Assembly: GCA_020445565.1 (NCBI GenBank)
Contig: JAGRGI010000036.1
Location: 1 to 50,672 of the forward strand
DNA: 50,672 bases
Direction: 5' to 3'
From: Chromatiales bacterium
GTDB lineage: Bacteria > Pseudomonadota > Gammaproteobacteria > JAGRCI01
The position numbers and the translations under genes are program-made. Below the pieces are notes generated by a model. The model ran no database searches. It worked only from the letters and a program-made list of their open reading frames with translations, and was not told the origin of the DNA. Of the stretch, positions 7,993-17,305 are shown piece by piece; the stretch's first letter is position 1; every line of letters begins with the position of its first letter.

Positions 7993-8471
7993 GCCGCGAG
8001 CGATTACCCTCCACCCAGGCCCTGCGTCTGCTCAAGGCCAACAAAATCGCTTTCGAGGCCCATCCCTATCGCTATGTGGACGGGGGAGGCACTGCCTGGT
8101 TTGCAGAGCAGGTTGGCGTGGATGAACACTTGGTCATTAAGACCCTGATCATGGAGGACGACAAGACCGAGCCCATGATCGTCCTCATGCACGGCGATGC
8201 CGAAGTCTCCACCCGCGCACTGGCCAGGCATACCGGCGCGAAGTCCGTGGCACCCTGTCGGCCGGCAGTGGCAGATCGGCATTCCGGTTACCAGGTGGGC
8301 GGCACTTCGCCCTTCGGTACGCGCCGGGCCATGCCGGTCTATGCCCAAAGCAGTATCGCGGGCCTGCCACGTATCTATATCAACGCCGGCAGCCGCGGCC
8401 TGATCATCGCCATGGACACGGCGGATATGGTGCGGCTGCTGTCGCCCGAATGGGTGGACATGCTGCGCTGA
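7989..8471 (+). CDS. ybaK: Cys-tRNA(Pro)/aminoacyl-tRNA deacylase, YbaK family
   Basis: A 160-residue single-domain editing protein that hydrolyses mischarged aminoacyl-tRNA. The family pattern is visible: EAHPYRY near the start, HLVIKTLIM (with the catalytic Lys), the central hydrophobic strand IVLMHGDAEVS, GYQVGGTSPFGTR, and the IYINAGSRGL strand. It begins with GTG at 7989, overlapping the previous stop by 4 nt. The length fits the family. Confidence 0.93.
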   Translation: MSRERLPSTQALRLLKANKIAFEAHPYRYVDGGGTAWFAEQVGVDEHLVIKTLIMEDDKTEPMIVLMHGDAEVSTRALARHTGAKSVAPCRPAVADRHSGYQVGGTSPFGTRRAMPVYAQSSIAGLPRIYINAGSRGLIIAMDTADMVRLLSPEWVDMLR

Positions 8472-8602
8472 TGCCGTGGTCAGCCCTGATCGCGGCGAGT
8501 GACGCGATTCGGGCGTCGGTTGTCGAATGTTTGCTTTGCCTGGGGGCCAGTCGGCCGTTACCCTGTGCGCTTGGCAGAACGCAGACTGACCCGAGAACGC
8601 GC

Positions 8603-9112
8603 ATGAGAATTCGTTTTTCCATACCAGGCCCATCGCTCTGGGCCCTGCTTTTGTTGTTGATACTGTCGACGGCGGCCCAGGCCGGCCCGCAGACCTGCGG
8701 CGCGGAACTGGACCTGAAGGGGCCGCATGGCGACAGGCTGTACGATTTCGCCAAGGGCATGGGCCTGCGTTACCCGCGAGCCTTCGTCAACATCATCAAC
8801 CACCTGGAGTCCACCGGCCGTCTGCCGGATTGTTTCCTCAGCAAACGCGAAGCGCAGGACAGGGGGTGGGGGCCGGGGCGCAGCCTGTGGCGTTATGCGC
8901 CCGGCCATTCCATCGGCGGGAGCCGATTCGGCAACTATGAACGGCGGCTGCCGGGCAGCTACGACGGCCGCTACCGTGAGGCCGACATCGACTATGATGG
9001 CCGTCGCCGTGGAGCCAGCCGACTGGTATTCGTGCCGAACAGCAAGGGCAAGGGTCTGATCTGGCTCACTGTCGATCACTACAATCAGTTCCACCGGATT
9101 CCCAAACCATGA
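8603..9112 (+). CDS. Secreted barnase-type guanyl ribonuclease
   Basis: A 169-residue protein with a signal peptide (about 1-28, core LWALLLLLILSTAAQA) followed by a ribonuclease of the barnase (N1/T1-like) family. The catalytic set of barnase is intact: Glu in READIDY (E73 in barnase), the two Arg in GRRRGASR (R83/R87), and His in TVDHYNQF (H102). The ATG at 8603 is where the signal peptide starts. The stop overlaps the barstar start (ATGA), so toxin and inhibitor are co-translated. The RNase may digest external RNA for nutrients or act as a competition toxin. Confidence 0.92.
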   Translation: MRIRFSIPGPSLWALLLLLILSTAAQAGPQTCGAELDLKGPHGDRLYDFAKGMGLRYPRAFVNIINHLESTGRLPDCFLSKREAQDRGWGPGRSLWRYAPGHSIGGSRFGNYERRLPGSYDGRYREADIDYDGRRRGASRLVFVPNSKGKGLIWLTVDHYNQFHRIPKP

Positions 9113-9384
9113 AGACCCTGACTATCGACGGCCGTAAGACCCGCTCGCCGGGTGAGTTTTATCGTCAGGCCCGTGAATTGTTCGAATTGGACGAGGATTT
9201 TGGCAACAATCTCGATGCCTTGTGGGATGTTCTCAGCACCGATGTGGCCGGTCCGCTGAAGATTCGCTGGCGGCACACCCGTGTCGCACGCCGCTCGCTG
9301 GGGGATGATTTCGAGCGGTTGGTGTCGGTGCTGGAACGTGCCGCAGAAGAACGGGACGATCTGATCCTGCGCGTCTATCCGTAA
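9109..9384 (+). CDS. Barstar-family ribonuclease inhibitor
   Basis: A 91-residue cytoplasmic protein, the size of barstar. The barnase-binding helix NNLDALWDVL keeps the Asp residues used by barstar (D35 and D39), and the protein begins with the typical strand MKTLTIDG. It would block any RNase that folds in the cytoplasm before export. It overlaps the RNase gene by 4 nt and is followed after 21 nt by murJ. Confidence 0.93.
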   Translation: MKTLTIDGRKTRSPGEFYRQARELFELDEDFGNNLDALWDVLSTDVAGPLKIRWRHTRVARRSLGDDFERLVSVLERAAEERDDLILRVYP

Positions 9385-9405
9385 CGTCAAACCAGGCGAG
9401 CCGCC

Positions 9406-10944
9406 CTGAGCAAACACCTGCTGAAATCCACCGCCACCGTGGGTGGAGTAACACTGCTGTCGCGTGTGCTGGGATTCGTGCGCGACGTGGTGATCGCCCG
9501 GTATTTCGGTGCCGCCGCCGGTACGGACGCCTTTTTCGTCGCCTTCAAGATCCCTAATTTCATGCGCCGCCTGTTCGCCGAGGGGGCCTTCTCGCAGGCT
9601 TTCGTGCCGGTGCTGGCGGAATACCGGGAGAAGCAGGGCGAGGAGGAGCTACGCGGTTTTGTCGCCAGGGTCGGCGGAACGTTGGCGAGCGTGCTGTTGG
9701 CCGTGACCGTGGTCGGCGTGCTGGCCGCTCCTGTGCTGATCGCCGTGTTTGCGCCCGGTTTCCTGGACGAGACGGACAAGTACGAACTGGCTGTCTCCAT
9801 GCTGCGCGTCACGTTTCCCTATCTGTTGTTCATCTCGCTGACCGCCTTTGCCGGTGCCATCCTGAACAGCTATGGCCGGTTTGCCGTACCGGCCTTTACG
9901 CCGGTGCTGCTGAACGTGGTGATGATCCTCGCAACGGTCTGGCTGGCGCCGAAACTGGCCGAGCCGGTCACCGCGCTGGCCTGGGGTGTGCTGTTGGCGG
10001 GTGTTGTGCAATTGCTGTTTCAATTGCCCTTCGTCGGCCGTCTGCGGCTGCTGTCCCGTCCCAAACCGGATTTCAGGGACCCGGGTGTGAGGCGCATCAT
10101 GCGCTTGATGCTCCCGGCATTGTTTGCGGTCTCCATCACTCAGATCAATCTGCTGGTGGACACCCTGATCGCCTCGTTCCTGGTAACCGGCAGTGTCTCC
10201 TGGCTGTATTACTCCGACCGCCTGGTGGAATTTCCCATGGGGGTGTTCGGCATTGCCCTGGCCACGGTGATTTTGCCCAATCTCTCGCAGAAACACGCCG
10301 CGTCTGATCCGACAGCCTTCAGCCATACCCTGGACTGGGCGCTGCGTCTGGTGATGTTGCTGGCAGTGCCCGCGACCCTGGGGCTGTTGCTGCTCGCCGG
10401 GCCGGTGCTCGCCACCTTGTTTCAGTACGAGGAGTTCGGGCGTAACGATGTGACGATGTCGGCACGCAGCCTGATGGCCTATTCCATCGGCCTGCTGGCC
10501 TTCATTCTGGTCAAGGTGCTCGCACCTGGATATTTTGCACGACAGGATACCAAGACCCCGGTGAAGATCGGCGTGAAGGCGATGCTGGCCAATATGGTCT
10601 TCAATGTCATCCTGGTGTTTCCCCTGGCCCATGCGGGACTGGCCCTGGCGACTTCTCTGTCCGCCTTTCTCAACGCCGGTCTGCTGTTTCTGGGTTTGCG
10701 GCGCGAGGGCGTCTACACGCCCGAATCCGGTTGGAAACCCTTTACCCTGCGTTGCCTGCTGGCCAATATCGGCTTGGTCGCGGTGCTTGGCTTGGGTGTG
10801 CCCTCCATGGATCGGTGGTTCGCCTGGGGAGCGGGCGAACGCGCTCTGATGCTTATGCTATGGATCGGTGCGGCGCTGGTCGTGTATTTGCTGTTGCTCC
10901 TACTGGCCGGGATGCGACCCCGGCATCTGGTTCGGGAAATGTAG
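9406..10944 (+). CDS. murJ: Lipid II flippase MurJ
   Basis: A membrane protein of the MOP superfamily with about 14 helices that moves lipid II across the inner membrane. The family start SRVLGFVRDVVIARYFGA and the block KIPNFMRRLFAEGAFSQAF are clear. The usual N-terminal residues before that (SKHLLKSTATVGG) are encoded upstream of the first GTG (9439), and an in-frame TAA at 9382 closes the frame. The only start that includes them is CTG at 9406, with AGGCGAG ending 5 nt before it. From there the protein has 512 residues, the normal MurJ length. Confidence 0.93.
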   Translation: MSKHLLKSTATVGGVTLLSRVLGFVRDVVIARYFGAAAGTDAFFVAFKIPNFMRRLFAEGAFSQAFVPVLAEYREKQGEEELRGFVARVGGTLASVLLAVTVVGVLAAPVLIAVFAPGFLDETDKYELAVSMLRVTFPYLLFISLTAFAGAILNSYGRFAVPAFTPVLLNVVMILATVWLAPKLAEPVTALAWGVLLAGVVQLLFQLPFVGRLRLLSRPKPDFRDPGVRRIMRLMLPALFAVSITQINLLVDTLIASFLVTGSVSWLYYSDRLVEFPMGVFGIALATVILPNLSQKHAASDPTAFSHTLDWALRLVMLLAVPATLGLLLLAGPVLATLFQYEEFGRNDVTMSARSLMAYSIGLLAFILVKVLAPGYFARQDTKTPVKIGVKAMLANMVFNVILVFPLAHAGLALATSLSAFLNAGLLFLGLRREGVYTPESGWKPFTLRCLLANIGLVAVLGLGVPSMDRWFAWGAGERALMLMLWIGAALVVYLLLLLLAGMRPRHLVREM

Positions 10945-11249
10945 CGCGATGCCTTCCGCTGTCTACTCGTGCCAAAGCCACAAACAGCCTGGAAACCGTT
11001 AACGATGCCTTTTCCTCCTCGCCCTGTTCTGCTGAGCGCAGGTGGAGATCTGTCGTCGAAACGCTCGGAGCCGGTGGTGGTCTATGTTGCACGGGCCAGA
11101 TGACACGGTGGAGCGGGTATCGGTGGGTATGGATCTGCCCATGGGCCGCATCTACGGGAAGACCGTCCTTCCGGCTTAAACAGGGCGGTATCCGCTCCTG
11201 GCCTGCTTGGTTATAATCGGGCGCTTATTTCCCGTAACTTTGGCGTCCC
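10945..11249. other. Intergenic region murJ-ribF
   Basis: 305 nt. There is no rpsT here, although it often lies near murJ/ribF in related bacteria. Two short frames (from the ATG at about 11004, ending ARAR; and one ending MDLPMGRIYGKTVLPA near 11180) look protein-like but are out of frame with each other, so this may be a decayed small gene. A TATAAT lies at the right end. Confidence 0.4.
11212..11217 (+). promoter_or_regulatory. Putative -10 element of ribF
   Basis: A perfect TATAAT lies 32 nt before the ribF ATG, in the context CTTGGTTATAATCGGG. No good -35 is seen 17 bp upstream, so the call rests on the -10 hexamer and position. Confidence 0.45.
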
Positions 11250-12188
11250 ATGGAGATCATCCGCGGCCATCAGAATCTGTGCGAGCGGCATCGAGGCTGT
11301 GTCGCGACCATCGGCAACTTCGATGGGGTGCACCTGGGCCATCAGGTCGTGTTGTCCCAGGTGGCGAATCAGGCCCGGCGCCTGGGCCTGCCTGCAGTGG
11401 TGATTCTGTTCGAGCCGCAACCCATGGAATACTTCGCCCCGGATCGGGCGCCCTCGCGTCTGATGCACTTTCGCGACAAGATTCACGCCCTGGAGACCCA
11501 GCCGGTGGATCGGGTGCTGTGCCTGCGCTTCGGACCCTATCTGTCAGGTTTGACGGCGGAAGAGTTCGTCCGCATCATCCTGGTGGAAGGCTTGGGTGTG
11601 CGCCACCTGGTGGTGGGGGACGACTTCCGCTTCGGCAAGGGCCGCGGCGGCGATTTTGCCCTGCTGGAGCGCAGTGGGGCGGCGTTCGGTTTCGAGGTCA
11701 GCAACACCCATAGCTTTTTTCTCGATGACGCCCGCGTGAGCAGCACGCGCATCCGTAATGCCCTTGAAGAGGGTGATCTGGGGACGGCCAAACGACTGTT
11801 GGGGCGGGACTTTAGCGTCAGTGGCAGGGTTGCCCATGGCAACAAACTTGGCCGCACCATCGGGTTCCCCACTGCCAATATCCTGTTAAAACGCAAGGTT
11901 TCGCCGGTGCGGGGCGTATTCGCCGTGCGTACCCATGGGGTTGTCGACGGCCCGGTGAATGGCGTCGCCAATGTGGGTACCCGGCCCACCGTGGACGGTG
12001 GCACCCGCATGTTGCTGGAAGTGCATCTGTTCGATTTCTCCGCCACGATCTACGGCGCTCACGTGTTTGTGGACTTTCTCCATCGCTTGCGTGACGAACG
12101 CCGCTTCGAGTCTTTCGATGCCTTGAAGGAACAGATCCAACGGGACGCGCAAGCGGCCCAAGCCGGTTTTTCTACCGGTGCGTACTGA
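11250..12188 (+). CDS. ribF: Bifunctional riboflavin kinase / FAD synthetase
   Basis: A 312-residue enzyme that makes FMN from riboflavin, then FAD. The N-terminal adenylyltransferase has GNFDGVHLGHQ (about residues 23-33) and the later VSSTRIRNAL. The C-terminal kinase domain has GRVAHGNKLGRTIGFPTANI (about 194-213) and NVGTRPTVDGG. The length is normal. Position upstream of ileS is conserved in Gammaproteobacteria; the gap to ileS is 24 nt. Confidence 0.96.
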   Translation: MEIIRGHQNLCERHRGCVATIGNFDGVHLGHQVVLSQVANQARRLGLPAVVILFEPQPMEYFAPDRAPSRLMHFRDKIHALETQPVDRVLCLRFGPYLSGLTAEEFVRIILVEGLGVRHLVVGDDFRFGKGRGGDFALLERSGAAFGFEVSNTHSFFLDDARVSSTRIRNALEEGDLGTAKRLLGRDFSVSGRVAHGNKLGRTIGFPTANILLKRKVSPVRGVFAVRTHGVVDGPVNGVANVGTRPTVDGGTRMLLEVHLFDFSATIYGAHVFVDFLHRLRDERRFESFDALKEQIQRDAQAAQAGFSTGAY

Positions 12189-12212
12189 ATTTCACCTGCT
12201 AAGTGCATAGCC

Positions 12213-15041
12213 ATGGCCGACTATAAAGACACCCTCAACCTGCCAAAAACCGCTTTTCCCATGCGCGGGGATCTGGCCAAACGCGAACCGCAGATGCTGG
12301 AACGCTGGCGTCAGATCGATGTCTATGGGCGGTTGCGCGCGGCCCGAAAGGGGGCGCCGCGATTCACCCTGCACGACGGCCCGCCCTACGCCAATGGCGA
12401 AATCCACATCGGCCATGCGGTGAACAAGATCCTCAAGGACATCATTGTCAAGAGCCGCGGTCTGGATGGCATGGATGCCCCCTACGTACCTGGTTGGGAT
12501 TGCCACGGATTGCCGATCGAATTGCAGGTAGAGAAGAAAATCGGCAAGGCCGGTGTCCAGGTCAAGGCCAAGGAATTTCGTGCCGCCTGCCGCGACTATG
12601 CCGCCAGCCAGGTGGACAGTCAGCGAGAGGGATTCAAGCGCCTTGGCGTTATGGGCGCTTGGGAGCAGCCCTATCTCACCATGAACTTCCAGTTCGAGGC
12701 CGACATCCTGCGCTCCCTGGGCAAGATCGTCGCCGCCGGCCATGTGCAAAAGGGCTCAAAACCGGTCTATTGGTGCACCGATTGCGGTTCGGCCCTGGCC
12801 GAGGCCGAGGTGGAGTACGAGGATAAGGATTCACCCGCCATAGACGTACGCTTCGCGGTGGTCGATCCCGACGCCCTGCTGGCCCGCTGTGAACATCCCG
12901 AAGGCCATCTGGGGGAGGGCCCACTGTCCGTGGTGATCTGGACCACTACCCCCTGGACCCTGCCCGCCAACGAGGCGGTGGCCGTGAATGCGGAGCTGGA
13001 CTACGCCGTGGTGCAGTGCCGGGGTGAGAACGGGCCGGAGCGGCTGATTCTGGCCAAGGCGCTGATGCTGGACGCCCTGGACCGGTACGGGGTCGAGGAC
13101 TACCATGTGATTGCCGATTGCACCGGCGCGGTTATGGAGGGGGCGATGCTCATGCATCCGTTCTATGAACGGCAGGTGCCCATCATTGTCGGCGATCATG
13201 TCACCACCGAAGCCGGCACCGGCTGTGTTCACACCGCGCCCGCGCATGGTCAGGAAGACTACGTCGTCGGTAGCCGCTATGACCTGCCGGTAAAGAATCC
13301 GGTAGGGCCGGATGGACGCTTCCTGCCGGACACGCCCGTGTTCGCCGGGGAGCATGTTTTTCAGGCCAATGATCACGTGCTGGAGGTCCTCAGTGCCAAG
13401 GGTGCCCTGCTGCGCGCCCGCAAGATTCGCCACAGCTATCCGCACTGTTGGCGGCACAAGATCCCGGTGATCTTCCGTGCCACGCCGCAGTGGTTCATCA
13501 GTATGGAGCAGAACGGTTTGCGTGCCTCGGCCCGCAAGGCCATCGCCGAGGTGCGCTGGATGCCCGATTGGGGGCAGGCCCGTATCGACGGCATGGTGGA
13601 AAAGCGCCCCGATTGGTGTATCTCGCGTCAGCGTTCCTGGGGTGTCCCCATTCCGCTGTTCGTGCATCGCGAGACCGGCGAGCTGCATCCGCGTACCGCC
13701 GAGCTGGTGGAGGCGGTGGCCGGCCGGGTGGAGCAGCAGGGCATCGACGCCTGGTTCGAACTCGATCCCGCCGAATTGCTGGGCGGCGAGGCCCAACTCT
13801 ATGAAAAGACCGGGGATACCCTGGACGTCTGGTTCGATTCAGGTGTATCCCACCAGTGCGTGCTTGCCAGGGACGAGCAACTGGACGATCCGGCCGACCT
13901 CTACCTGGAAGGTTCCGATCAGCATCGCGGCTGGTTTCAATCCTCTTTGCTGACCAGTTGCGCCATCCACGGCCGAGCCCCCTATAAGCAGGTGCTGACC
14001 CACGGGTTCACCGTCGATGCCAAGGGCAAGAAGATGTCCAAGTCGGCGGGCAACGTGGTGGCGCCGCAGAAGGTGGTCAACAGTCTGGGGGCGGACATCC
14101 TGCGCCTGTGGGTGGCGGCCACGGACTATCGCGGCGAGATCACGGTTTCCGATGAGATCCTCAAGCGTACCGCCGATGCCTACCGGCGCCTGCGTAACAC
14201 CGCGCGTTTTCTGCTCGCCAACCTGAATGGTTTCGACCCCGCTGTTCACTGCGTGCCAGTGGGCGAGCTGCTGGCCCTGGATCGCTGGGCCGTGGATCGC
14301 GCCTGGCGCCTGCAAAACGACGTGATCGGCGCCTACCGGGATTACCAATTTCACGTCATCTACCAAAAGATCCACAACTTCTGCGCGGTGGATATGGGCG
14401 CCTTTTATCTCGACATCATCAAGGATCGTCAATACACCACCGGCGCCGATAGCCTGGCGCGCCGCTCCGCGCAAACCGCCATGTACCACATCGTCGAGGC
14501 GCTGGCCCGCTGGCTGATGCCCATCACCAGTTTCACGGCCGACGAAATCTGGCGCGAGATCCCCGGCGAACGCGGTGACACTATCTTTCTGGAAACCTGG
14601 TACGAGGGGCTCAGTCCGCTGGTGGAGGAGGCGGAGATGGGGCGTGCTTTCTGGGATCGGCTGCTCGGCGTGAGAATGGCGGTCAGCAAGGAGCTGGAAC
14701 GTCTGCGAGTGGCCGGTGGGGTAGGTTCGTCACTGGATGCGGAGGTGGATCTGTATTGCGACAGCAGCCTGCGCGATGACCTGCTGGCCCTGAAGGATGA
14801 ACTTCGCTTTGTGCTGATCACTTCCTATGCACGGGTCCATCCGCTGGTCGAGCGGCCCGAGCACGCTGTGGATACCGAAGTCGAGGGGCTCGCCCTGGCG
14901 GTCTCCCCCTGCGATCACCCCAAGTGCGTGCGCTGCTGGCATCACCGGGAGGACGTGGGCAGCAGCCCGGAGCATCCCGAGCTCTGCGGCCGTTGTGTGG
15001 ACAACGTGGCGGGTGAGGGCGAAAAACGCGAGTTCGCCTGA
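12213..15041 (+). CDS. ileS: Isoleucyl-tRNA synthetase
   Basis: A 942-residue class I synthetase that charges tRNA-Ile, of normal bacterial length. The HIGH signature is at about residue 67 ([11 protein letters not shown]), the editing domain has [16 protein letters not shown] is at about 606 (KKMSKSAGN), and a C-terminal zinc motif CVRCWHH...CGRC is present. It follows ribF after 24 nt. lspA, which often follows ileS, is absent; the next gene is convergent. Confidence 0.97.
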   Translation: MADYKDTLNLPKTAFPMRGDLAKREPQMLERWRQIDVYGRLRAARKGAPRFTLHDGPPYANGEIHIGHAVNKILKDIIVKSRGLDGMDAPYVPGWDCHGLPIELQVEKKIGKAGVQVKAKEFRAACRDYAASQVDSQREGFKRLGVMGAWEQPYLTMNFQFEADILRSLGKIVAAGHVQKGSKPVYWCTDCGSALAEAEVEYEDKDSPAIDVRFAVVDPDALLARCEHPEGHLGEGPLSVVIWTTTPWTLPANEAVAVNAELDYAVVQCRGENGPERLILAKALMLDALDRYGVEDYHVIADCTGAVMEGAMLMHPFYERQVPIIVGDHVTTEAGTGCVHTAPAHGQEDYVVGSRYDLPVKNPVGPDGRFLPDTPVFAGEHVFQANDHVLEVLSAKGALLRARKIRHSYPHCWRHKIPVIFRATPQWFISMEQNGLRASARKAIAEVRWMPDWGQARIDGMVEKRPDWCISRQRSWGVPIPLFVHRETGELHPRTAELVEAVAGRVEQQGIDAWFELDPAELLGGEAQLYEKTGDTLDVWFDSGVSHQCVLARDEQLDDPADLYLEGSDQHRGWFQSSLLTSCAIHGRAPYKQVLTHGFTVDAKGKKMSKSAGNVVAPQKVVNSLGADILRLWVAATDYRGEITVSDEILKRTADAYRRLRNTARFLLANLNGFDPAVHCVPVGELLALDRWAVDRAWRLQNDVIGAYRDYQFHVIYQKIHNFCAVDMGAFYLDIIKDRQYTTGADSLARRSAQTAMYHIVEALARWLMPITSFTADEIWREIPGERGDTIFLETWYEGLSPLVEEAEMGRAFWDRLLGVRMAVSKELERLRVAGGVGSSLDAEVDLYCDSSLRDDLLALKDELRFVLITSYARVHPLVERPEHAVDTEVEGLALAVSPCDHPKCVRCWHHREDVGSSPEHPELCGRCVDNVAGEGEKREFA

Positions 15042-15049
15042 AAAGGCCG

Positions 15050-15694
15050 CTATCCGTGAGCCAGGATGGGGAACAGCTGTTTCAGGCCGTTGGCGACAAT
15101 TTCGACGGCAATGGCAGCGAGTATCAGGCCGAACAGTCGGTTGACGATGGTGAGCCCGATATCGCCCAGGGTATCGCCGATCCGGTTTGCCATATTCAGC
15201 ACTACATAGGAGAGAACACAGACCGCCAGGATGCAGGCTATGATGGCCCAGTGGTGATAGGTGGTTTGAGAACGCTGCATGGCAATGATGACATTGCTCA
15301 TGGCGCCGGGACCTGCCAACAACGGAATGGCCAAGGGCACCACGGCTACCGAGGCGCGGTTGCTGGCACTATCTCGTTCGGCCGGCGAGGTGCGCACGCG
15401 ATCGGTTTTTGCTTGCAGCATCGCCAGCGACATTAGAAACAACACCACGCCCCCGCCTACCCGAAACGAGCCCAGGCTGGTGCCGAGGAACGTCAGCAGG
15501 GCCTCGCCCGTCAGCGCGGCGACGATCAGCACCGAGGCCACGGTCGCCGAGGCGATGCGCACCACCCGGCGGCGTTCCTCGTCCGTGTAACCTTCCGTCA
15601 GCGCCAGCAGAATCGGGATCGCCATGAACGGGTCGAGGATGACCAGCAGGGAAGTGAAAAATCGCGTGTATTCCGACCAGTGTTCCAATAGCAT
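15050..15694 (-). CDS. MarC-family integral membrane protein
   Basis: A 214-residue protein with six predicted membrane helices. The family start is clear (FFTSLLVILDPFMAIPILLALT), as are the central motif PLAIPLLAGPGAMSNVI and the end motif GLTIVNRLFGLILAAIAVEI. MarC/UPF0056 proteins are of uncertain function; earlier links to multidrug resistance in E. coli are weak. It ends 8 bp from the ileS stop in a convergent layout with no room for a separate terminator. Confidence 0.9.
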   Translation of the reverse strand: MLLEHWSEYTRFFTSLLVILDPFMAIPILLALTEGYTDEERRRVVRIASATVASVLIVAALTGEALLTFLGTSLGSFRVGGGVVLFLMSLAMLQAKTDRVRTSPAERDSASNRASVAVVPLAIPLLAGPGAMSNVIIAMQRSQTTYHHWAIIACILAVCVLSYVVLNMANRIGDTLGDIGLTIVNRLFGLILAAIAVEIVANGLKQLFPILAHG

Positions 15695-15797
15695 CGGGGG
15701 ATTTCCGTCGTTTGCCTGAAATGCTCAGGCCGTGTTCGGGTTGCAATTGGGGGCGCAGGCGTTACGCTCAGTTGCATATAGTTTACGGGGAATGCCC

Positions 15798-16865
15798 ATG
15801 CAACGGCGTTGGTTTGTTGGCTTGCTTCTACTGTTGTTGTGTCAGTTTGCCGGTCCGCTTTGGGCCGAACCGGAGCTGCGCATAGCCACCCGCGATGCGC
15901 CGCCTTTTGCCGTTCGTGGCGACGATGGCCAATGGAGCGGCCTGAGCATCGAACTCTGGCGCAACGCCGCCACTACCTTGGGTTTACGCTATCGCTTCGA
16001 AGAAACCAGTCTGTCGGAGATGTTGGCTTCCCTGGAAAAAGGCAGCGTGGATGCCGCCGTCGCCGCGCTTACCGTCACGGCTGAACGCGAAGCCAAATTC
16101 GATTTTTCGCACCCATTTCTGTCCTCCGGGCTGGGTATCGCCGTACCGGCCAGCAGTGCCGGTGACGGCTGGGGAACGGTGACGCGCTTCTTCTCAGGTG
16201 ACTTTCTGCGTGTTGCCGGTGCATTACTGATGGTGTTGTTGGGTGTCGGCCTGCTGGTTTGGCTGCTGGAACGGCGGCGCAATCCGCAATTTGGCGGTGG
16301 GCCGGCCCAGGGTATCGGCTCGGGCCTTTGGTGGTCGGCAGTGACCATGACCACGGTGGGCTACGGCGACAAGGCCCCCATCACCTTCATTGGCAGGGTG
16401 GTGGGGCTTATTTGGATGTTCGTGGCCATCATCATACTCACCAGTTTCACTGCTGCCTTCACGACAGCGCTTACCTTGGGCGAGTTGGGCGGCAAGGTGC
16501 GTGGGGTGGACGATCTGAAGCATGCCCGCGTCGCCACGGTGCGAGGTAGTACCAGCGCCCAGTATCTCGAATCGAAAAGGCTCAACGCCCGTCTGGAGAA
16601 AGACCTCAATGAGGCTTTGGAGGCACTGGTAGCCGGAAAGGTGGATGCCGTGGTCTACGATGCACCCATATTGCGCTATCGGGCGCGTCAGGATCTGTCC
16701 GCAGACATAGCCGTATTGCCTAACGTGTTCGAACGTCAGGACTATGCCATCGGATTTCCTGAGGGTAGTGCCTTGCGTGAGAAGGTCAATCGCGGGTTGC
16801 TGGAGTTCGTGCATTCGCCACAGTGGCAGAATCTGTTGACCAGCGAACTGGGTTCGGCGAATTGA
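15798..16865 (+). CDS. GluR0-like ligand-gated potassium channel
   Basis: A 355-residue protein built like a bacterial ionotropic glutamate receptor. Order: signal peptide (about 1-24), first half of a periplasmic amino-acid-binding domain (LRIATRDAPPFAV...), membrane helix (about 136-155), pore loop with the potassium filter TVGYGD (186-191), second helix (about 201-225), then the second half of the ligand domain (VRGSTSAQYL...AVVYDAPILRY...DYAIGFPEGS). The ATG at 15798 is chosen because GGGGA lies 6 nt before it; the ATG at 15792 is too close. It stands alone. The ligand is unknown; GluR0 binds glutamate. Confidence 0.9.
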   Translation: MQRRWFVGLLLLLLCQFAGPLWAEPELRIATRDAPPFAVRGDDGQWSGLSIELWRNAATTLGLRYRFEETSLSEMLASLEKGSVDAAVAALTVTAEREAKFDFSHPFLSSGLGIAVPASSAGDGWGTVTRFFSGDFLRVAGALLMVLLGVGLLVWLLERRRNPQFGGGPAQGIGSGLWWSAVTMTTVGYGDKAPITFIGRVVGLIWMFVAIIILTSFTAAFTTALTLGELGGKVRGVDDLKHARVATVRGSTSAQYLESKRLNARLEKDLNEALEALVAGKVDAVVYDAPILRYRARQDLSADIAVLPNVFERQDYAIGFPEGSALREKVNRGLLEFVHSPQWQNLLTSELGSAN

Positions 16866-16873
16866 GACGACCG

Positions 16874-17059
16874 ATGTGCGGTCGGTTCGCCAATCATCTG
16901 GAGCGAGCGTTGAGGCGAGAGGCCGTCCTGTCCGATCATCACTTTCGCCAAGTCAGCTGCGGCCCGGCTCGGGAAACCCCTGAGCCAGACCGGCAGAATG
17001 CTCAGTGCTCGCCGTGGTCGTGGTGGCGGCAGTACCAGCGCATGCAGCTCAGTGTGTAG
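16874..17059 (+). pseudogene. Remnant of a yedK/SRAP-type gene
   Basis: The frame from ATG 16874 begins MCGRFANHLE, the typical start of SRAP proteins (YedK/HMCES), where Cys2 forms a DNA-protein crosslink at abasic sites. A full SRAP protein has about 220 residues. Here the frame loses resemblance after roughly 15-20 codons and ends after 61, overlapping the opposite-strand gene. It is most simply the 5' relic of a deleted gene. The call rests on the short start motif only. Confidence 0.5.
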
Positions 17060-17262
17060 ATCGATAACAGCCCCGAGATCAGCAGGAATATGCTACTGGT
17101 CCAGGCTGTTCGGGCGGCGGCGGTGAGATCGGTCGACCCCAGGGTCAGCCAGGTCAGGTAGGCGCCGAATCCACCGATGAACAACGCCACCAGGTAGGGC
17201 CAGGGCCGTCGCCGACAGCGTGGGCAAATTCTCACGGATTGAGACTCCAAGACTTGTGACAT
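17002..17262 (-). CDS. Small zinc-ribbon membrane protein
   Basis: An 86-residue protein with a CPRC motif near the start (residues 13-16), two membrane helices (about 23-43 and 53-75) and a Cys/His-rich end (CMRWYCRHHDHGEH) that could bind metal. The family is not recognised. It overlaps the SRAP remnant on the other strand. The ATG at 17262 lacks a strong ribosome binding site. Confidence 0.6.
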   Translation of the reverse strand: MSQVLESQSVRICPRCRRRPWPYLVALFIGGFGAYLTWLTLGSTDLTAAARTAWTSSIFLLISGLLSIYTLSCMRWYCRHHDHGEH

Positions 17263-17305
17263 GGTAGTGTTACACCAATCTTACGGTTGAGTACAGCAAG
17301 CCCGG

